Shown piece by piece: positions 51,824-61,835 of a stretch of DNA of 64,000 nt. The position numbers and the translations under genes were made by a program. Under the pieces are notes generated by a model. It did no database searches and had not been told where the DNA came from. It was given only the letters and a program-made list of their open reading frames with translations. Numbering within the stretch: the stretch's first letter is position 1; the number at the start of each line of letters is the position of its first letter. The DNA is taken from positions 1 to 64,000 of the forward strand of contig DASXSR010000360.1 of NCBI GenBank assembly GCA_036505875.1, written 5' to 3'. This stretch comes from Onstottus_A sp036505875. GTDB lineage: Bacteria > Acidobacteriota > Blastocatellia > UBA7656.

Positions 51824-54337
51824 TTACTCTTTCTTCTCTTCCGGCGGTTTTGCACTCTTTAACTGGTTGATCGTATTGGTGACGAACTGCTTGGCGAACG
51901 GCGGCAGATCAGGGGAGTTCCTGAGTTCTTCCAACGCTGGAAGCGCGCGTTGGTCTCCGAGCCTGCCGAGTGCTTGAAGCGCGCTGAATTTGATCTGAGT
52001 CGACTTCTCTTTGAGGGCCGAAACCAACGCTTCAAGGGCGCGATCATTTCCTTTTCCAGCCTGTGCCAAGACTTGAAACGCCGCTGATCTAACGCCCGTC
52101 TGATTACCCGGCGACGCATATTTCAATCCTGCTTCGAGCGCTCGGGCGGTTCCCGTCGCTGCTAGTCCGCCAAGCACGCCCGCGCGAATCGTGCCTTGCC
52201 ACGACTCAAGCTTCATCGCGTCGGTCAAAACGTCGAACGCCTGCGGTGCGCCAGTTTGCCCAAGCGCCCTTGCCGCTTCCGCAATCGCAAAATAACTCGG
52301 ATCGCTGTTGATGATCTTTGCAAACAGATCGGCAAGCTTCGGATCTTTGAACGCGCCGAGAGCTCTTATTGCTTCTCGCCGAACGCGTGAGTCTTTGTCT
52401 TTCGCCGCATCAATCAGAGCAGCGCGCGTCGCATCGGTCTTCAAACCAGCCATGGCCTTCACAGCTTCGACGCGCACTCCCCAAAAGCCGTCACCGGTAG
52501 CCGCTTGTGAGAGCGCCTTGGTCACAGCGTCACCCGGATGCGAATTCAGCGCGATCGCGGCAAGCACGCGGCCCATCACGTCCGCATCGTGCGTCAACTG
52601 GTAAGCAAGCTCCTCGTCGCTTCGCCCGAACTTGACCTGCTTGATGATGTAGTTGCCTCGATCGAAGTTAACGATCAGCGGTTTCGAATCAACCTCGAAC
52701 GTGAACTCTTTTTCGGGCTTGTCGATCCACACGCGATGAATCTTCTCTCCGGCTGCGGTTGTGATCGCGATGTTCACGGGCGTAGTAAAGAACTCGGGCG
52801 AAGCAAACCACGGCCGTTTGTCGTCGAGTTTCTGCGTCTGCTTTACTGTGAGCTTGAGCGACTTCGCGCCGTCGTAGTTCGAAGTGATCTCGAACTCCGG
52901 ATGACCCATCCGGTAGACCCACTCATCAAAGAACCATGCGAGGTTCTCCCCGGTCGCTTCCTCGATCGCTGTGATCAAGTCAGAGGTTTCAACGTTTTGC
53001 CATTGATACTTCTTGACGTAGTGGTGGATGGCTTTCCAGAACAACTCTTCTCCGAGCACGAATCGAAGCATGCTCAAAACGGCGCCGCCGCGCGGGTAGG
53101 CATAAGCGTCGAACACCGCGTCTGGATCGCTGTAACGCGTTGTGACTATGGGGCGGCGGATGCCCTGGTTCCACGCCTGAAGGTAGCCTTGCTGATTTCT
53201 GTACATCTCATACAAGAAATCGTCTTTGCCCTTATCGTGTTCATTCCAGAGCGCCTCAAAGAAGGTGGCGAATGATTCGTTGAGCCATATCTCGCCCCAG
53301 TGCCTGCAAGTCAGCAGATCGCCAAACCACTGATGCGCAAGCTCGTGCGAGCTGATGTCGTCGGATGAAATATCGAGCGCCGCGCGTTTATCGTGTACAG
53401 CAGTGTCGGTCATCGTAGTCGCGGTGATGTTTTCCATCGCGCCGCCGAAATCGCGCACCATCGTTTGAACATACTTCGGATACGGGTAGTCGTAGCCGGT
53501 CTTCTGGGAAAAGAAAGCGACCATCTGAGCGAGTTTGCTAAAAGAAACTCGACCATCCTCCGCTTGGCCGGGATAGACATACGAGATCACCGGCTTGCCT
53601 TTGAACTCACCTCTCACTTCTTCGTATTGGCCGACGATGATCGAGACCAGATAGCTCGAAAAAGGGCGATCCATTTTCCAATCCCAGGTTTTGGTCTTCG
53701 CGCTGGAGTTCGGTTTGACGCTGATCAATGAGCCGTTTGAGATGACTTGAAACTTTTCGCCGACAGTCGCCACAAGCTCGCTGGTAGCCTTGTCGTTTGG
53801 ATAGTCGTAACACGGAAACCAGTAATGATTAGTGCGCGCTTCGCCTTGTGACCAAATCTGGTAGGGGCGCGTGGGATCTATTTCGGTTGGCGTTATGAAA
53901 GTGAGGCCTTGCTTTGGCGTCGCGGCATAGCCAATCGTGATCGAGACATCGGCTCCGACAGGATAGTTTCGATCAAGCGCAACGTAGAGCTTTTCGTTGT
54001 CAACGTAACGGTACTTGAGCGGCGCGCCGCCGGCGAGTTTGACCGATATGATCGTCATATCGCCCGCGTCGACTTCGATCTCGTTGACGTTACTTTCAAA
54101 AGGTTGAAACTTGATTGTCGTTTCGCCCGCGACCGACTGTTTGGCCCAGTCAAAGCTCAGTTCGATGCGATAGTCTTGGACATCGTAATTGTGACTGCGC
54201 GGCCACTGATAAGGCGGAGGCTCGGGTGCCTGAGGCGGCGCGGGATTCTGCGCCAAGAGAATCGATGGCAATACAATAATGAAGATTAGTGGCGCCACTT
54301 TCGCCGACCAACAGCGTTGTAAACGAAAACGAGTCAT
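51824..54337 (-). CDS. M1-family aminopeptidase with C-terminal HEAT repeats
   Basis: An 837-residue secreted zinc aminopeptidase. A signal peptide is followed by the N-terminal saddle domain, the G-G-A-M-E-N substrate motif near residue 295 and H-E-L-A-H-Q-W-F-G-D near 327 with the downstream zinc Glu (N-E-S-F-A). Residues from about 580 form HEAT repeats (for example R-R-E-A-I-R-A-L-G-A-F-K-D-P-K-L-A) instead of the usual ERAP1-type domain. It trims N-terminal residues from peptides in the periplasm. AGGAGGG precedes the ATG. Confidence 0.93.
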   Translation of the reverse strand: MTRFRLQRCWSAKVAPLIFIIVLPSILLAQNPAPPQAPEPPPYQWPRSHNYDVQDYRIELSFDWAKQSVAGETTIKFQPFESNVNEIEVDAGDMTIISVKLAGGAPLKYRYVDNEKLYVALDRNYPVGADVSITIGYAATPKQGLTFITPTEIDPTRPYQIWSQGEARTNHYWFPCYDYPNDKATSELVATVGEKFQVISNGSLISVKPNSSAKTKTWDWKMDRPFSSYLVSIIVGQYEEVRGEFKGKPVISYVYPGQAEDGRVSFSKLAQMVAFFSQKTGYDYPYPKYVQTMVRDFGGAMENITATTMTDTAVHDKRAALDISSDDISSHELAHQWFGDLLTCRHWGEIWLNESFATFFEALWNEHDKGKDDFLYEMYRNQQGYLQAWNQGIRRPIVTTRYSDPDAVFDAYAYPRGGAVLSMLRFVLGEELFWKAIHHYVKKYQWQNVETSDLITAIEEATGENLAWFFDEWVYRMGHPEFEITSNYDGAKSLKLTVKQTQKLDDKRPWFASPEFFTTPVNIAITTAAGEKIHRVWIDKPEKEFTFEVDSKPLIVNFDRGNYIIKQVKFGRSDEELAYQLTHDADVMGRVLAAIALNSHPGDAVTKALSQAATGDGFWGVRVEAVKAMAGLKTDATRAALIDAAKDKDSRVRREAIRALGAFKDPKLADLFAKIINSDPSYFAIAEAARALGQTGAPQAFDVLTDAMKLESWQGTIRAGVLGGLAATGTARALEAGLKYASPGNQTGVRSAAFQVLAQAGKGNDRALEALVSALKEKSTQIKFSALQALGRLGDQRALPALEELRNSPDLPPFAKQFVTNTINQLKSAKPPEEKKE

Positions 54338-54427
54338 TGGCCCTCCTGGAACGTGATGCGTGATTGCAACACGTCATGCGACCGATCACGTTTAACGCTT
54401 CACGGATCACGCATCACCAATCACTTA

Positions 54428-57400
54428 TCACGCATCACGATACGCCTTCACCGTTGCTTTGCGCTCGACCTTTTGCCATCCCACAGCCACACCGCGTAGC
54501 GACGCCAGAGTTGACTTGATCGCCACGTAATACATCAACTGTCGATAAAAGAAGCGCTGCCAAAAGAGCCACACCAGCAGCCGCCGATTCTCTTTTGGCT
54601 CCAGGAGGAATGCAATCCCCGCCGCCAAGAACTCGACCGCGGCGAAAATCGCGTAGTAAAACAACGCGCGCCAAAGCGAGTCTGGCGAGAACTCGCGCGG
54701 GTGCTGAAGCTTGTTCAGCGCAGCGGTAATCAAAGTAACAAGCATCAGCAGGTCCATCGCCGGTGAGATTAATGGGAAGAAAACTTGAAACAGAAAAATG
54801 TTTGGCAGCGCCACAAACCCAAGCCCGCCGTAACGTGGACGGAACAACGCGTCGGCGTGCTTCCACGCCGCTTGCAGGGTTCCGTACATCCAGCGATACC
54901 GCTGACGTACGAATCCACCGAGCGTGTCGGGCGCTTCAGTCAAACCGACAGCCTCGTCTTCGTAGGCGATCGAGTAACCGAGCTTACGGATTGCCATTGT
55001 CAGGTCCGCGTCTTCTGCGAGCGTCAGGTGAGTGAAGCCGCCGGCTAAATCGACCAATTCGCGCCGCCACGCGCCCACCGCTCCGGGAACCACCGTGATG
55101 CAGTTGAGCAAGTTGAACGCGCGGCGATCGAGGTTCTGGCTGGTGATGTACTCGAGGGCCTGCCAACGCGTGAGCAGATTCACCCGGTTGCCAACCTTCG
55201 CGTTGCCGGCGACAGCCCCGACTTTCGGATCGGCAAAATGTCGGACAAGCTTGGTCATCGTGTCGCGGGCGAAAATCGTGTCGGCGTCCAACGCGATGAC
55301 AATTTCAGCCGAGGTGTGCGCGACTCCGTAATTAAGCGCGTCAGGCTTGCCTGAGTTCGGCTTCGTGAACAATCGCACCCGCGGCTCGTCGGCGAAAGCT
55401 TCTCGAACGCGCGAGGAAGTTTCATCCGTCGAGCCGTCGTCGACGACTACAATCTCGAAGCTTGGCGGATGATCGGACGCCAACAGCGAGGTGATCGTTT
55501 GGACTATGACTCTGTCTTCGTTGAAGGCGGGCACGATGACCGCGACTGTAGGAGAGTAGTTGGGATCGTAAACTGCGTGACGCTCGCGCCAATGTTCGAT
55601 CACTGCAAGTGCCCCGATAAAAAACAATCTTCCGATGCCGAGCAATATGCCCGCCAGAAACAGCCAGCGTATCGCGGTGATAAAGAAGTTGATAGTCGCA
55701 AATGCAGTTCGGCCTGCCCAGGTTTGCCACCACCGGTCCGGCGGAACAGGTGGCATCACGTCGTCGCGAGATTTGCCTAGCAAATCGCTGACAGTGACCA
55801 GCTGGAAGCCACGCTCTCGAAGGGCCGCAATCAGCAGCGGAAGCGCCTTCACGGTCGGCGAGCGGTCGCCGCCCGAATCGTGCAGCAGGACTATATTTCC
55901 TGCGACCGTCTTGTCTCGTCCGGGGACCGCCTTCTGCTCAGCAAGTTCCACCGTGCGCGCAACAATTTCGTCAGCGCTTGGATGCTTCCAATCGCCGGGG
56001 TCAATCTGCATCCCGATTGTAAAGAAGCGGTAACTACTGACAAGGTCGAGCGGATGAACTTCGTCCGGCGTGTTCGGTTCGGAGTCCTCAGCAAATGGCG
56101 GTCTGAACAGCCGTGTGCTGCGACCCAGGACGCTCTCAAACAGAAACTGCGTAGCGCTCAGCTCGAGACCGAATTGCCGGTCCGAGATTGTCGCAATGTT
56201 CGGATGAGTAAAGGTGTGATTCCCGATTTCGTGTCCCTCGGCCAATTCTCGCTTCAAGAGGCCCGGATACTGTTCGCCGTTCAACCCGACCACGAAGAAC
56301 GTGGCGGGCGCATTCGCCGCTTTCAACTCATCCAGAATCGCAGGCGTGTAAGCCGGATCGGGACCGTCGTCAAAAGTGAGGGCGATCTTTTTGCTCATGC
56401 CTCCATAGCGGGTAATCACGTATGGCGACGGAAACTCGACGAACTTCGACGAAGTGATCATCCCACGAGCTTGATCAAACTTTATCTCTCGCAGTCCTTC
56501 GTTGGGGTGGCCGGTGAGCTGCAGAATGTCACCAGAGCCCTCGTAGTCGAGCCCGTAACCATATTTCATTTTCGTCAGATTCGCCGCCGTCGATCCGTTG
56601 AGCGGCTCGTCGGCGCCGAGAAACTTCCACACCGAAGGGTCTTCACTCCCAAGCCTCCAAAGCGCAAAGCCACGCACCCCAAACTGTCGCGCCACAACTA
56701 TCTGATTGAAAGCGCTCACCGCATCGAGCATCCAAACCGTATGGATATCATCTTCGCTCTCTTCATATTGAAAGGTCGGATTAAGCGACGCCGAGTCCAA
56801 ATGAATATCGACCTTGTCTTCTGCCGTGGAAGACTCTGAAGCCGTGATCACCGCTTCTTCAAAGGTCTTAACCATCGGCTCGCGATGCTTCTGCCAGTCG
56901 TAGGCGTAGTTAGCTATCCCAACGATCGTCTTGGATTCAAGAACGTCCATTTGTCGCAGCCGGAGCACTTCTTCAGTCCAGTCGATAGCCGCGACCGGTC
57001 CGGGATCGCTTCCCGAATAGTGCTGATCATAGACCATCAGGATTACGTAATCAGCCGCTGCTGACAGTTTCTTGTAATCGAACGAGTCGTTGTGCACAGG
57101 CAGATTGATCGAAATTTCGAGCGCCTCGGGATGAGCTGCCATAGCAAGCTCGGCCATGAATTCGTTCAACCCCGCTTGAGCTTCGTCTGGCACGCTTTCG
57201 AAGTCGACGCTTATGCCGGCGAAACTGTTTTGCTTGACGTAATCAACCAACTGTTGAATACAACGCGCGCGTGCCGAAGGGTCATTTAGCATCTGCTTCA
57301 GCTTGTTGCTTTCCCACTCCGTTCCGTTGAAGTTATTCACCAGCGCCATAATGCGAAGGTCCGGGCGCGCCGTCCGAACGTAGTCGGTCATCGAGCGCTC

Positions 57401-57880
57401 CACGAAGGGATTATCTTCGCCGAGAGAACCATCGGCGCTGGCCAAGTGAAGAGATTCAGCCACGACAACGTCGAGGTTCTTGATATTCTCCTTCAGCGAG
57501 CTCATGCTCGTCTCGTCCCAGTTGACGTAGAAACCAAAGGTCAATGGCTGACCAAAACTAGGGTGGGCAGATTGAACTCGAAGCCGAGCCGCGCGTTTGC
57601 TTCGTTCGATTTCCAATTTCTCTTTGGCCTCTCGATATGCGCGCTCTCGCTTACTCTGATACTTGTCTTCGCTCGACTGGCCGGTGACCGGACGAGTGAC
57701 GCTGGGTGTCTTCGGCATGGCAAGCGGTGTTAGCCTTGGGATGATTAGAATGACGCTTATTACGAGGATTCCGAAGACTATAGACAGGAAGAGGCCAGTC
57801 AGATAAACACCCCCTCTCAAGCGAGGCCAGCGCTTGTGATCGGGGTCAAAGAAGACCGGTGTTTCCCGATACTTGCTCAT
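54428..57880 (-). CDS. GH18-like / polysaccharide deacetylase / GT2 membrane fusion
   Basis: About 1150 residues. Membrane span at about 20-45. A GH18-like domain (about 105-460) has G-I-S-V-D-F-E-S-V-P with the catalytic Glu. A CE4 deacetylase (about 500-700) has L-T-F-D-D-G-P-D-P and H-E-I-G-N-H-T-F-T-H-P. A processive GT2 domain (about 770-1050) has V-I-V-P-A-F-N-E-D, D-D-G-S-T-D-E-T, A-E-D-A-D-L and Q-R-Y-R-W, with membrane spans on both sides. It likely makes, trims and deacetylates an N-acetylglucosamine-type polymer such as PNAG. GGGAGG precedes the ATG at 57880. Confidence 0.92.
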   Translation of the reverse strand: MSKYRETPVFFDPDHKRWPRLRGGVYLTGLFLSIVFGILVISVILIIPRLTPLAMPKTPSVTRPVTGQSSEDKYQSKRERAYREAKEKLEIERSKRAARLRVQSAHPSFGQPLTFGFYVNWDETSMSSLKENIKNLDVVVAESLHLASADGSLGEDNPFVERSMTDYVRTARPDLRIMALVNNFNGTEWESNKLKQMLNDPSARARCIQQLVDYVKQNSFAGISVDFESVPDEAQAGLNEFMAELAMAAHPEALEISINLPVHNDSFDYKKLSAAADYVILMVYDQHYSGSDPGPVAAIDWTEEVLRLRQMDVLESKTIVGIANYAYDWQKHREPMVKTFEEAVITASESSTAEDKVDIHLDSASLNPTFQYEESEDDIHTVWMLDAVSAFNQIVVARQFGVRGFALWRLGSEDPSVWKFLGADEPLNGSTAANLTKMKYGYGLDYEGSGDILQLTGHPNEGLREIKFDQARGMITSSKFVEFPSPYVITRYGGMSKKIALTFDDGPDPAYTPAILDELKAANAPATFFVVGLNGEQYPGLLKRELAEGHEIGNHTFTHPNIATISDRQFGLELSATQFLFESVLGRSTRLFRPPFAEDSEPNTPDEVHPLDLVSSYRFFTIGMQIDPGDWKHPSADEIVARTVELAEQKAVPGRDKTVAGNIVLLHDSGGDRSPTVKALPLLIAALRERGFQLVTVSDLLGKSRDDVMPPVPPDRWWQTWAGRTAFATINFFITAIRWLFLAGILLGIGRLFFIGALAVIEHWRERHAVYDPNYSPTVAVIVPAFNEDRVIVQTITSLLASDHPPSFEIVVVDDGSTDETSSRVREAFADEPRVRLFTKPNSGKPDALNYGVAHTSAEIVIALDADTIFARDTMTKLVRHFADPKVGAVAGNAKVGNRVNLLTRWQALEYITSQNLDRRAFNLLNCITVVPGAVGAWRRELVDLAGGFTHLTLAEDADLTMAIRKLGYSIAYEDEAVGLTEAPDTLGGFVRQRYRWMYGTLQAAWKHADALFRPRYGGLGFVALPNIFLFQVFFPLISPAMDLLMLVTLITAALNKLQHPREFSPDSLWRALFYYAIFAAVEFLAAGIAFLLEPKENRRLLVWLFWQRFFYRQLMYYVAIKSTLASLRGVAVGWQKVERKATVKAYRDA

Positions 57881-58029
57881 AGACAAACAGCCTCCCACTT
57901 GGCGAGGCTTGAAGTCGCCTAAACTGATTTCGCGTGGGGTCCGACCGATGCGCCTGTAATTGTATATAATACACTATCTCGCTGAGCCGCACATTGCGGT
58001 TTCGTTACGTGAGGAATTCCCCAAAACCC

Positions 58030-59541
58030 ATGAAAAGAGTTGTAGCAATCGCGGTGCTGTTGACAATCGCAGCTTTGGCGTTTCGTCTGTTTCTGGCTCT
58101 TCGCCTGCCTAATGACGATGATGATGATGGTCGATTTTATTCTCAGCTCGCGCGCAATCTTCTCGACCACCGCGGCTACTCTGGGGAAGAGGAAGAGCCT
58201 TACGTTCCGACCTACGTGCGAGTGCCCGGTTATCCGCTGTTCCTCGCAGGAGTCTACTCCGTCTTCGGCGTCGACAACAATCGCGCTGTCCGCGTGATCC
58301 AGGCTATGCTTGATACGGTATGCTGCTGGCTGATCGCTTTGCTCGCGTACGTGTGGTCGCCCGCTGAGTGGCATGTTTGGAGACGAAGGCGCGCATTGCT
58401 GATCGCGCTCGCGCTGGCTGCGGCTTGTCCGTTCACGACAGTCTACGTGACGACGATCCTTACCGAAACCTGGGCAATACTATTGACCGTCGCGTTCGTA
58501 CTCGCTGCCACTCTCGCGTTGAAGAACGAGGGTCGTGGAAAAGCGCTCGCGTGGTGGCTGGCGGCTGGATTGCTCGGCGGGATCGTCACGATGTTTCGCC
58601 CCGACTGCGCGCTGTTCGCCGGCGGCGTCGGTCTGATGTTGATTATCGTCGGATTCTTTCGAGCGAGCAGAGAGCGGCGACAACGGGTCGTTCTCCTTGC
58701 CAGGACTCTTGTCAACTGCGCGGCGATAGCGATTGCGTTCGCCGCGATTCTAGCGCCGTGGACCATAAGAAACGCTCGGGTGTTCGGAGTCTTTCAACCG
58801 GTCGCCCCTCAGTATGCGACTGATCCCGGTAAGGTGGGCCCGGTTGGATACATTGCCTGGTTGCGCACATGGGTAGACGACGAGCGGTACGTGGGTATCA
58901 TCGAGGATTCGCTCGACTTGTACCCGATTCACGCCGAGCAACTGCCAGATTATGCGTTCGATACAGCGGAAGAGCGCGACCATGTGCAAGCGCTGTTCGA
59001 TCGATATAACAATCCAAAGAGACCATACGTGGAACCCAACGCCGAGGAAGATTCTGAGAACAATACCGCTCCGACGGTGAAGATGACGCCGGAGATCGAC
59101 GCCGAGTTCGGCGAGATCGCTCGCGAGCGCATCGCGCGCCATCCGCTGCGCCAGTACGTCTTGCTGCCGCTTAAGCGCGCCGCGTCGATGTGGTTTGACA
59201 CGCATTCACAGTACTACCAGTTTCAGGGCGAGTTGTTTCCGCTGTATGACCTCGACACCGACGCCGGTCAGCAATACTGGCTCTCGTTATTTGCGACGCT
59301 GACCTGGTTCTACACGATAGTCGGCCTGGCCGGCGTTTGGTTGTTGGTCAGGGCCAATTCCGCGCGGCGATGGGCGCTCCTGCTCGCGTTGTTGATATTA
59401 CCGCGACTCGCGTTTCTAAGCTTTCAGGAACACCCGGAGGCCCGGTACACGGTTGAGTTCTTCGCGCTTGTTACTGCGGCGGCCGCAATTGCGTTAGAGC
59501 GAGTCACAAATCGAACCGGCAAGGCTGTGATAAACTCTTAG
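58030..59541 (+). CDS. Membrane glycosyltransferase, PMT/ArnT-like (copy 1)
   Basis: About 503 residues with roughly ten hydrophobic segments. The N-terminal loop R-L-P-N-D-D-D-D-D-G-R-F-Y-S-Q-L-A and the R-V-P-G-Y-P-L-F motif fit GT-C enzymes that use polyprenyl-phosphate sugars. An ATG at 58030 is preferred to 57994. It is followed 33 bp downstream by a paralogue, so the pair arose by duplication. The acceptor is unknown. Confidence 0.82.
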   Translation: MKRVVAIAVLLTIAALAFRLFLALRLPNDDDDDGRFYSQLARNLLDHRGYSGEEEEPYVPTYVRVPGYPLFLAGVYSVFGVDNNRAVRVIQAMLDTVCCWLIALLAYVWSPAEWHVWRRRRALLIALALAAACPFTTVYVTTILTETWAILLTVAFVLAATLALKNEGRGKALAWWLAAGLLGGIVTMFRPDCALFAGGVGLMLIIVGFFRASRERRQRVVLLARTLVNCAAIAIAFAAILAPWTIRNARVFGVFQPVAPQYATDPGKVGPVGYIAWLRTWVDDERYVGIIEDSLDLYPIHAEQLPDYAFDTAEERDHVQALFDRYNNPKRPYVEPNAEEDSENNTAPTVKMTPEIDAEFGEIARERIARHPLRQYVLLPLKRAASMWFDTHSQYYQFQGELFPLYDLDTDAGQQYWLSLFATLTWFYTIVGLAGVWLLVRANSARRWALLLALLILPRLAFLSFQEHPEARYTVEFFALVTAAAAIALERVTNRTGKAVINS

Positions 59542-59574
59542 GAGCTACAAGGAATCCAAGCTTACACAAGGTCC

Positions 59575-61236
59575 ATGAAAAAATACGCCGCGGTTCTTGT
59601 ACTGCTTACGCTCTCCGGTTTGGGCTTTCGGCTGTTTCTTGCCTTGCGCCTTCCCAACGATGAGCCGGACGACGGCCGCGTGTACTCGCGAATCGCGATT
59701 AACGTCCTCGAACATCGAACCTATTCCTTAGAAACCGAAGAACCATATTCACCGACACTCATACGGGTACCTGGTTATCCGTTGTTCATCGCCGGCATCT
59801 ACGCGCTGTTTGGACATGAGAACAACCGAGCCGTGCGAGTCGTCCAAGCGCTGCTGGACACCATAACTTGTTGGCTGATCGCCTTGCTCGCGTTGGCGTG
59901 GGCGCCAGATAGCTGGCTGCCGAAGAAGCGGCGCCGGCTTTTTTTGATAGCGCTCGGCCTCGCAGTGACCTGTCCGTTTCCAGCTATCTACGTCACAACT
60001 ATCCTGACTGAAACATGCACTATTTTGTTGGCAACCGCGTGTGCTCTGACAGCGACGCTGGCAATGAAGAACAGCGGCATCAAAGCCATGGGCTGGTGCG
60101 CAGCAGCCGGCGTCTTTGGCGGGCTCGCCACTCTTTTTCGTTCCGATAGCGGAATGTTCGTTGCGGCAGTCGGAGTGACTCTCGCAGTTGTCTTGTTGCG
60201 CGGCGCAATCAGCCGTAGTCGTACTAAGCGATTATCAGCAGCACGCGCTTTCGCCCTCGCTGCGACGCTCTCGCTGGGCTTTGTTCTCACGCTGACGCCG
60301 TGGACCATCAGGAACGCGCGGCTTTTCGGAGTGTTTCAGCCAATCGCTCCTCAGTTCGCCAACATGCCCGGCGACTTCGTGCCGCGCGGATACATCCAAT
60401 GGCTTCGAACCTGGGTGGACGATGTGAAATACACCGAGTTGCTCGAGTTTCCACTTGATATCGAGCAGATTCACATCGATCGCGTGCCTGGTTACGCGTT
60501 CGACTCGCCTGAGGAACGCGAACGCGTGGCGGCCCTGTTGGACCGCTACAACAACCCGCCAGCCAAAGCTGGCGCCCAAAACATTGCTCAGCCCGTCCCG
60601 CCTGTGCCCGATCCGAAAGGCCAATCCCCGACCAGCACCCCGCAGCAACAATCGTCGACCGACACGGCTGATGAAGACCAAGAACAGGTTGATGAGCCTG
60701 ACTCGCAGGATGAGGAGTCGGACTCCTCAGATGTTAAACCAGAAGCCCAGCAGCCAGGCGAGATGACACCCGAAATAGATGCCGGATTTGCCGAGATCGC
60801 CCGCGAGCGCATCGGTCGTCATCCGCTGCGTTATTACGTGTTCGTACCATTGAAGCGGGCGGCATCTATGTGGTTTGACACTCATTCACAATACTATCCT
60901 TTTCAGGGTGAGATGTTGCCGCTGTCGGAGTTGGACACCGACATTCATCAGCAGTATTGGCTGCCGTTCTTCATGTTCTTGACCGTGTTCTATACGGGCC
61001 TTGCCGTGGGCGGAGCGTGGCTGATGTGGAGAGACAAAGGCTCGCGAGGCTGGCTGCTTCTGTTTGCCCTTTTGATCCTCCCGCGCCTCGCATTTCTGAC
61101 CAGCATGGAGAACCCCGAGCCTCGATACGTGGTAGAGTTTTTCGCGTTCGTCGTGACTGCCTGCAGTCTTGCGATGATCGCCTCATGGGATTGGCTGGTG
61201 CAACGACGAAAGGGACAAAAGGAACGACACGACTAG
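59575..61236 (+). CDS. Membrane glycosyltransferase, PMT/ArnT-like (copy 2)
   Basis: A 553-residue paralogue of the preceding gene, nearly collinear throughout (R-L-P-N-D-E-P-D-D-G-R-V-Y-S, R-V-P-G-Y-P-L-F-I-A-G, M-W-F-D-T-H-S-Q-Y-Y). It differs by an insert of about 60 residues (325-385) rich in Gln, Asp, Glu and Ser, in the extracytoplasmic loop. The last residues (Q-R-R-K-G-Q-K-E-R-H-D) are part of an inverted repeat at 61208-61275. Confidence 0.82.
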   Translation: MKKYAAVLVLLTLSGLGFRLFLALRLPNDEPDDGRVYSRIAINVLEHRTYSLETEEPYSPTLIRVPGYPLFIAGIYALFGHENNRAVRVVQALLDTITCWLIALLALAWAPDSWLPKKRRRLFLIALGLAVTCPFPAIYVTTILTETCTILLATACALTATLAMKNSGIKAMGWCAAAGVFGGLATLFRSDSGMFVAAVGVTLAVVLLRGAISRSRTKRLSAARAFALAATLSLGFVLTLTPWTIRNARLFGVFQPIAPQFANMPGDFVPRGYIQWLRTWVDDVKYTELLEFPLDIEQIHIDRVPGYAFDSPEERERVAALLDRYNNPPAKAGAQNIAQPVPPVPDPKGQSPTSTPQQQSSTDTADEDQEQVDEPDSQDEESDSSDVKPEAQQPGEMTPEIDAGFAEIARERIGRHPLRYYVFVPLKRAASMWFDTHSQYYPFQGEMLPLSELDTDIHQQYWLPFFMFLTVFYTGLAVGGAWLMWRDKGSRGWLLLFALLILPRLAFLTSMENPEPRYVVEFFAFVVTACSLAMIASWDWLVQRRKGQKERHD

Positions 61237-61442
61237 AGAGCACCTTTTCGTCCTTTTCGTCAGTTCCGTCACTTGTGATCCTTGATTGCACCTGTCGGAT
61301 TTTTGTTGCGGCGCGGTCGCTCATACCGCACATCTAACCTTCACTTTTGTATCGTTTCCGCTGTATGAATCTTGGCACTTCGGTTGCCCTTGCACTTATC
61401 TCGGAACGAGGGCAGATCGAGCGTCGATCCTGATTAGTCGCC

Positions 61443-61835
61443 ATGGACGAGTCGCAACAGGAAACAATCGCCATCAAAGCCTGTGTCGCTTGCAGGTCCG
61501 GGCTGCTCGAGCGCGACAAGTTCTGCCGCTGGTGCGGCGCGAGTCAATCCGACCCGCTCTCATTGACGCTGGTCTCGGCTCGTGAAAATGCATCTGCGTG
61601 CGAAACGACCACGCTTGCGACTGGCGCGAGGCCCGCAGTCTATCGTCCCATTTCAACGCCGCTGGTGAGCGCAGTGCTAACTGGCACCCTGGTCGGAACT
61701 TCAACCGTCAGTCAAAGTCCTTTGATCAAGAGACTGATTCTCGCGCTGGTCTCGATCCCGGTATGGCTGATAATCGTGCTGCTTTCGCCGCTCGATGCTT
61801 ACACGACGGTGAAAAGCCTGGAGAGGCAGATATGA
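61443..61835 (+). CDS. Zinc-ribbon membrane-anchored protein
   Basis: A 130-residue protein. C-V-A-C near residue 14 and C-R-W-C near 28 form one zinc ribbon. A hydrophobic span (I-L-A-L-V-S-I-P-V-W-L-I-I-V-L-L) lies near 100-118. The stop overlaps the next ATG (ATGA), so translation is coupled to the CDP-alcohol phosphatidyltransferase. Function unknown. Confidence 0.7.
   Translation: MDESQQETIAIKACVACRSGLLERDKFCRWCGASQSDPLSLTLVSARENASACETTTLATGARPAVYRPISTPLVSAVLTGTLVGTSTVSQSPLIKRLILALVSIPVWLIIVLLSPLDAYTTVKSLERQI

Noticed and set aside
55880..56839. 319-codon open frame on the plus strand
   Set aside because: It lies antisense within the GH18-CE4-GT2 gene, whose domains are clear. GC-rich codon bias leaves long antisense frames.
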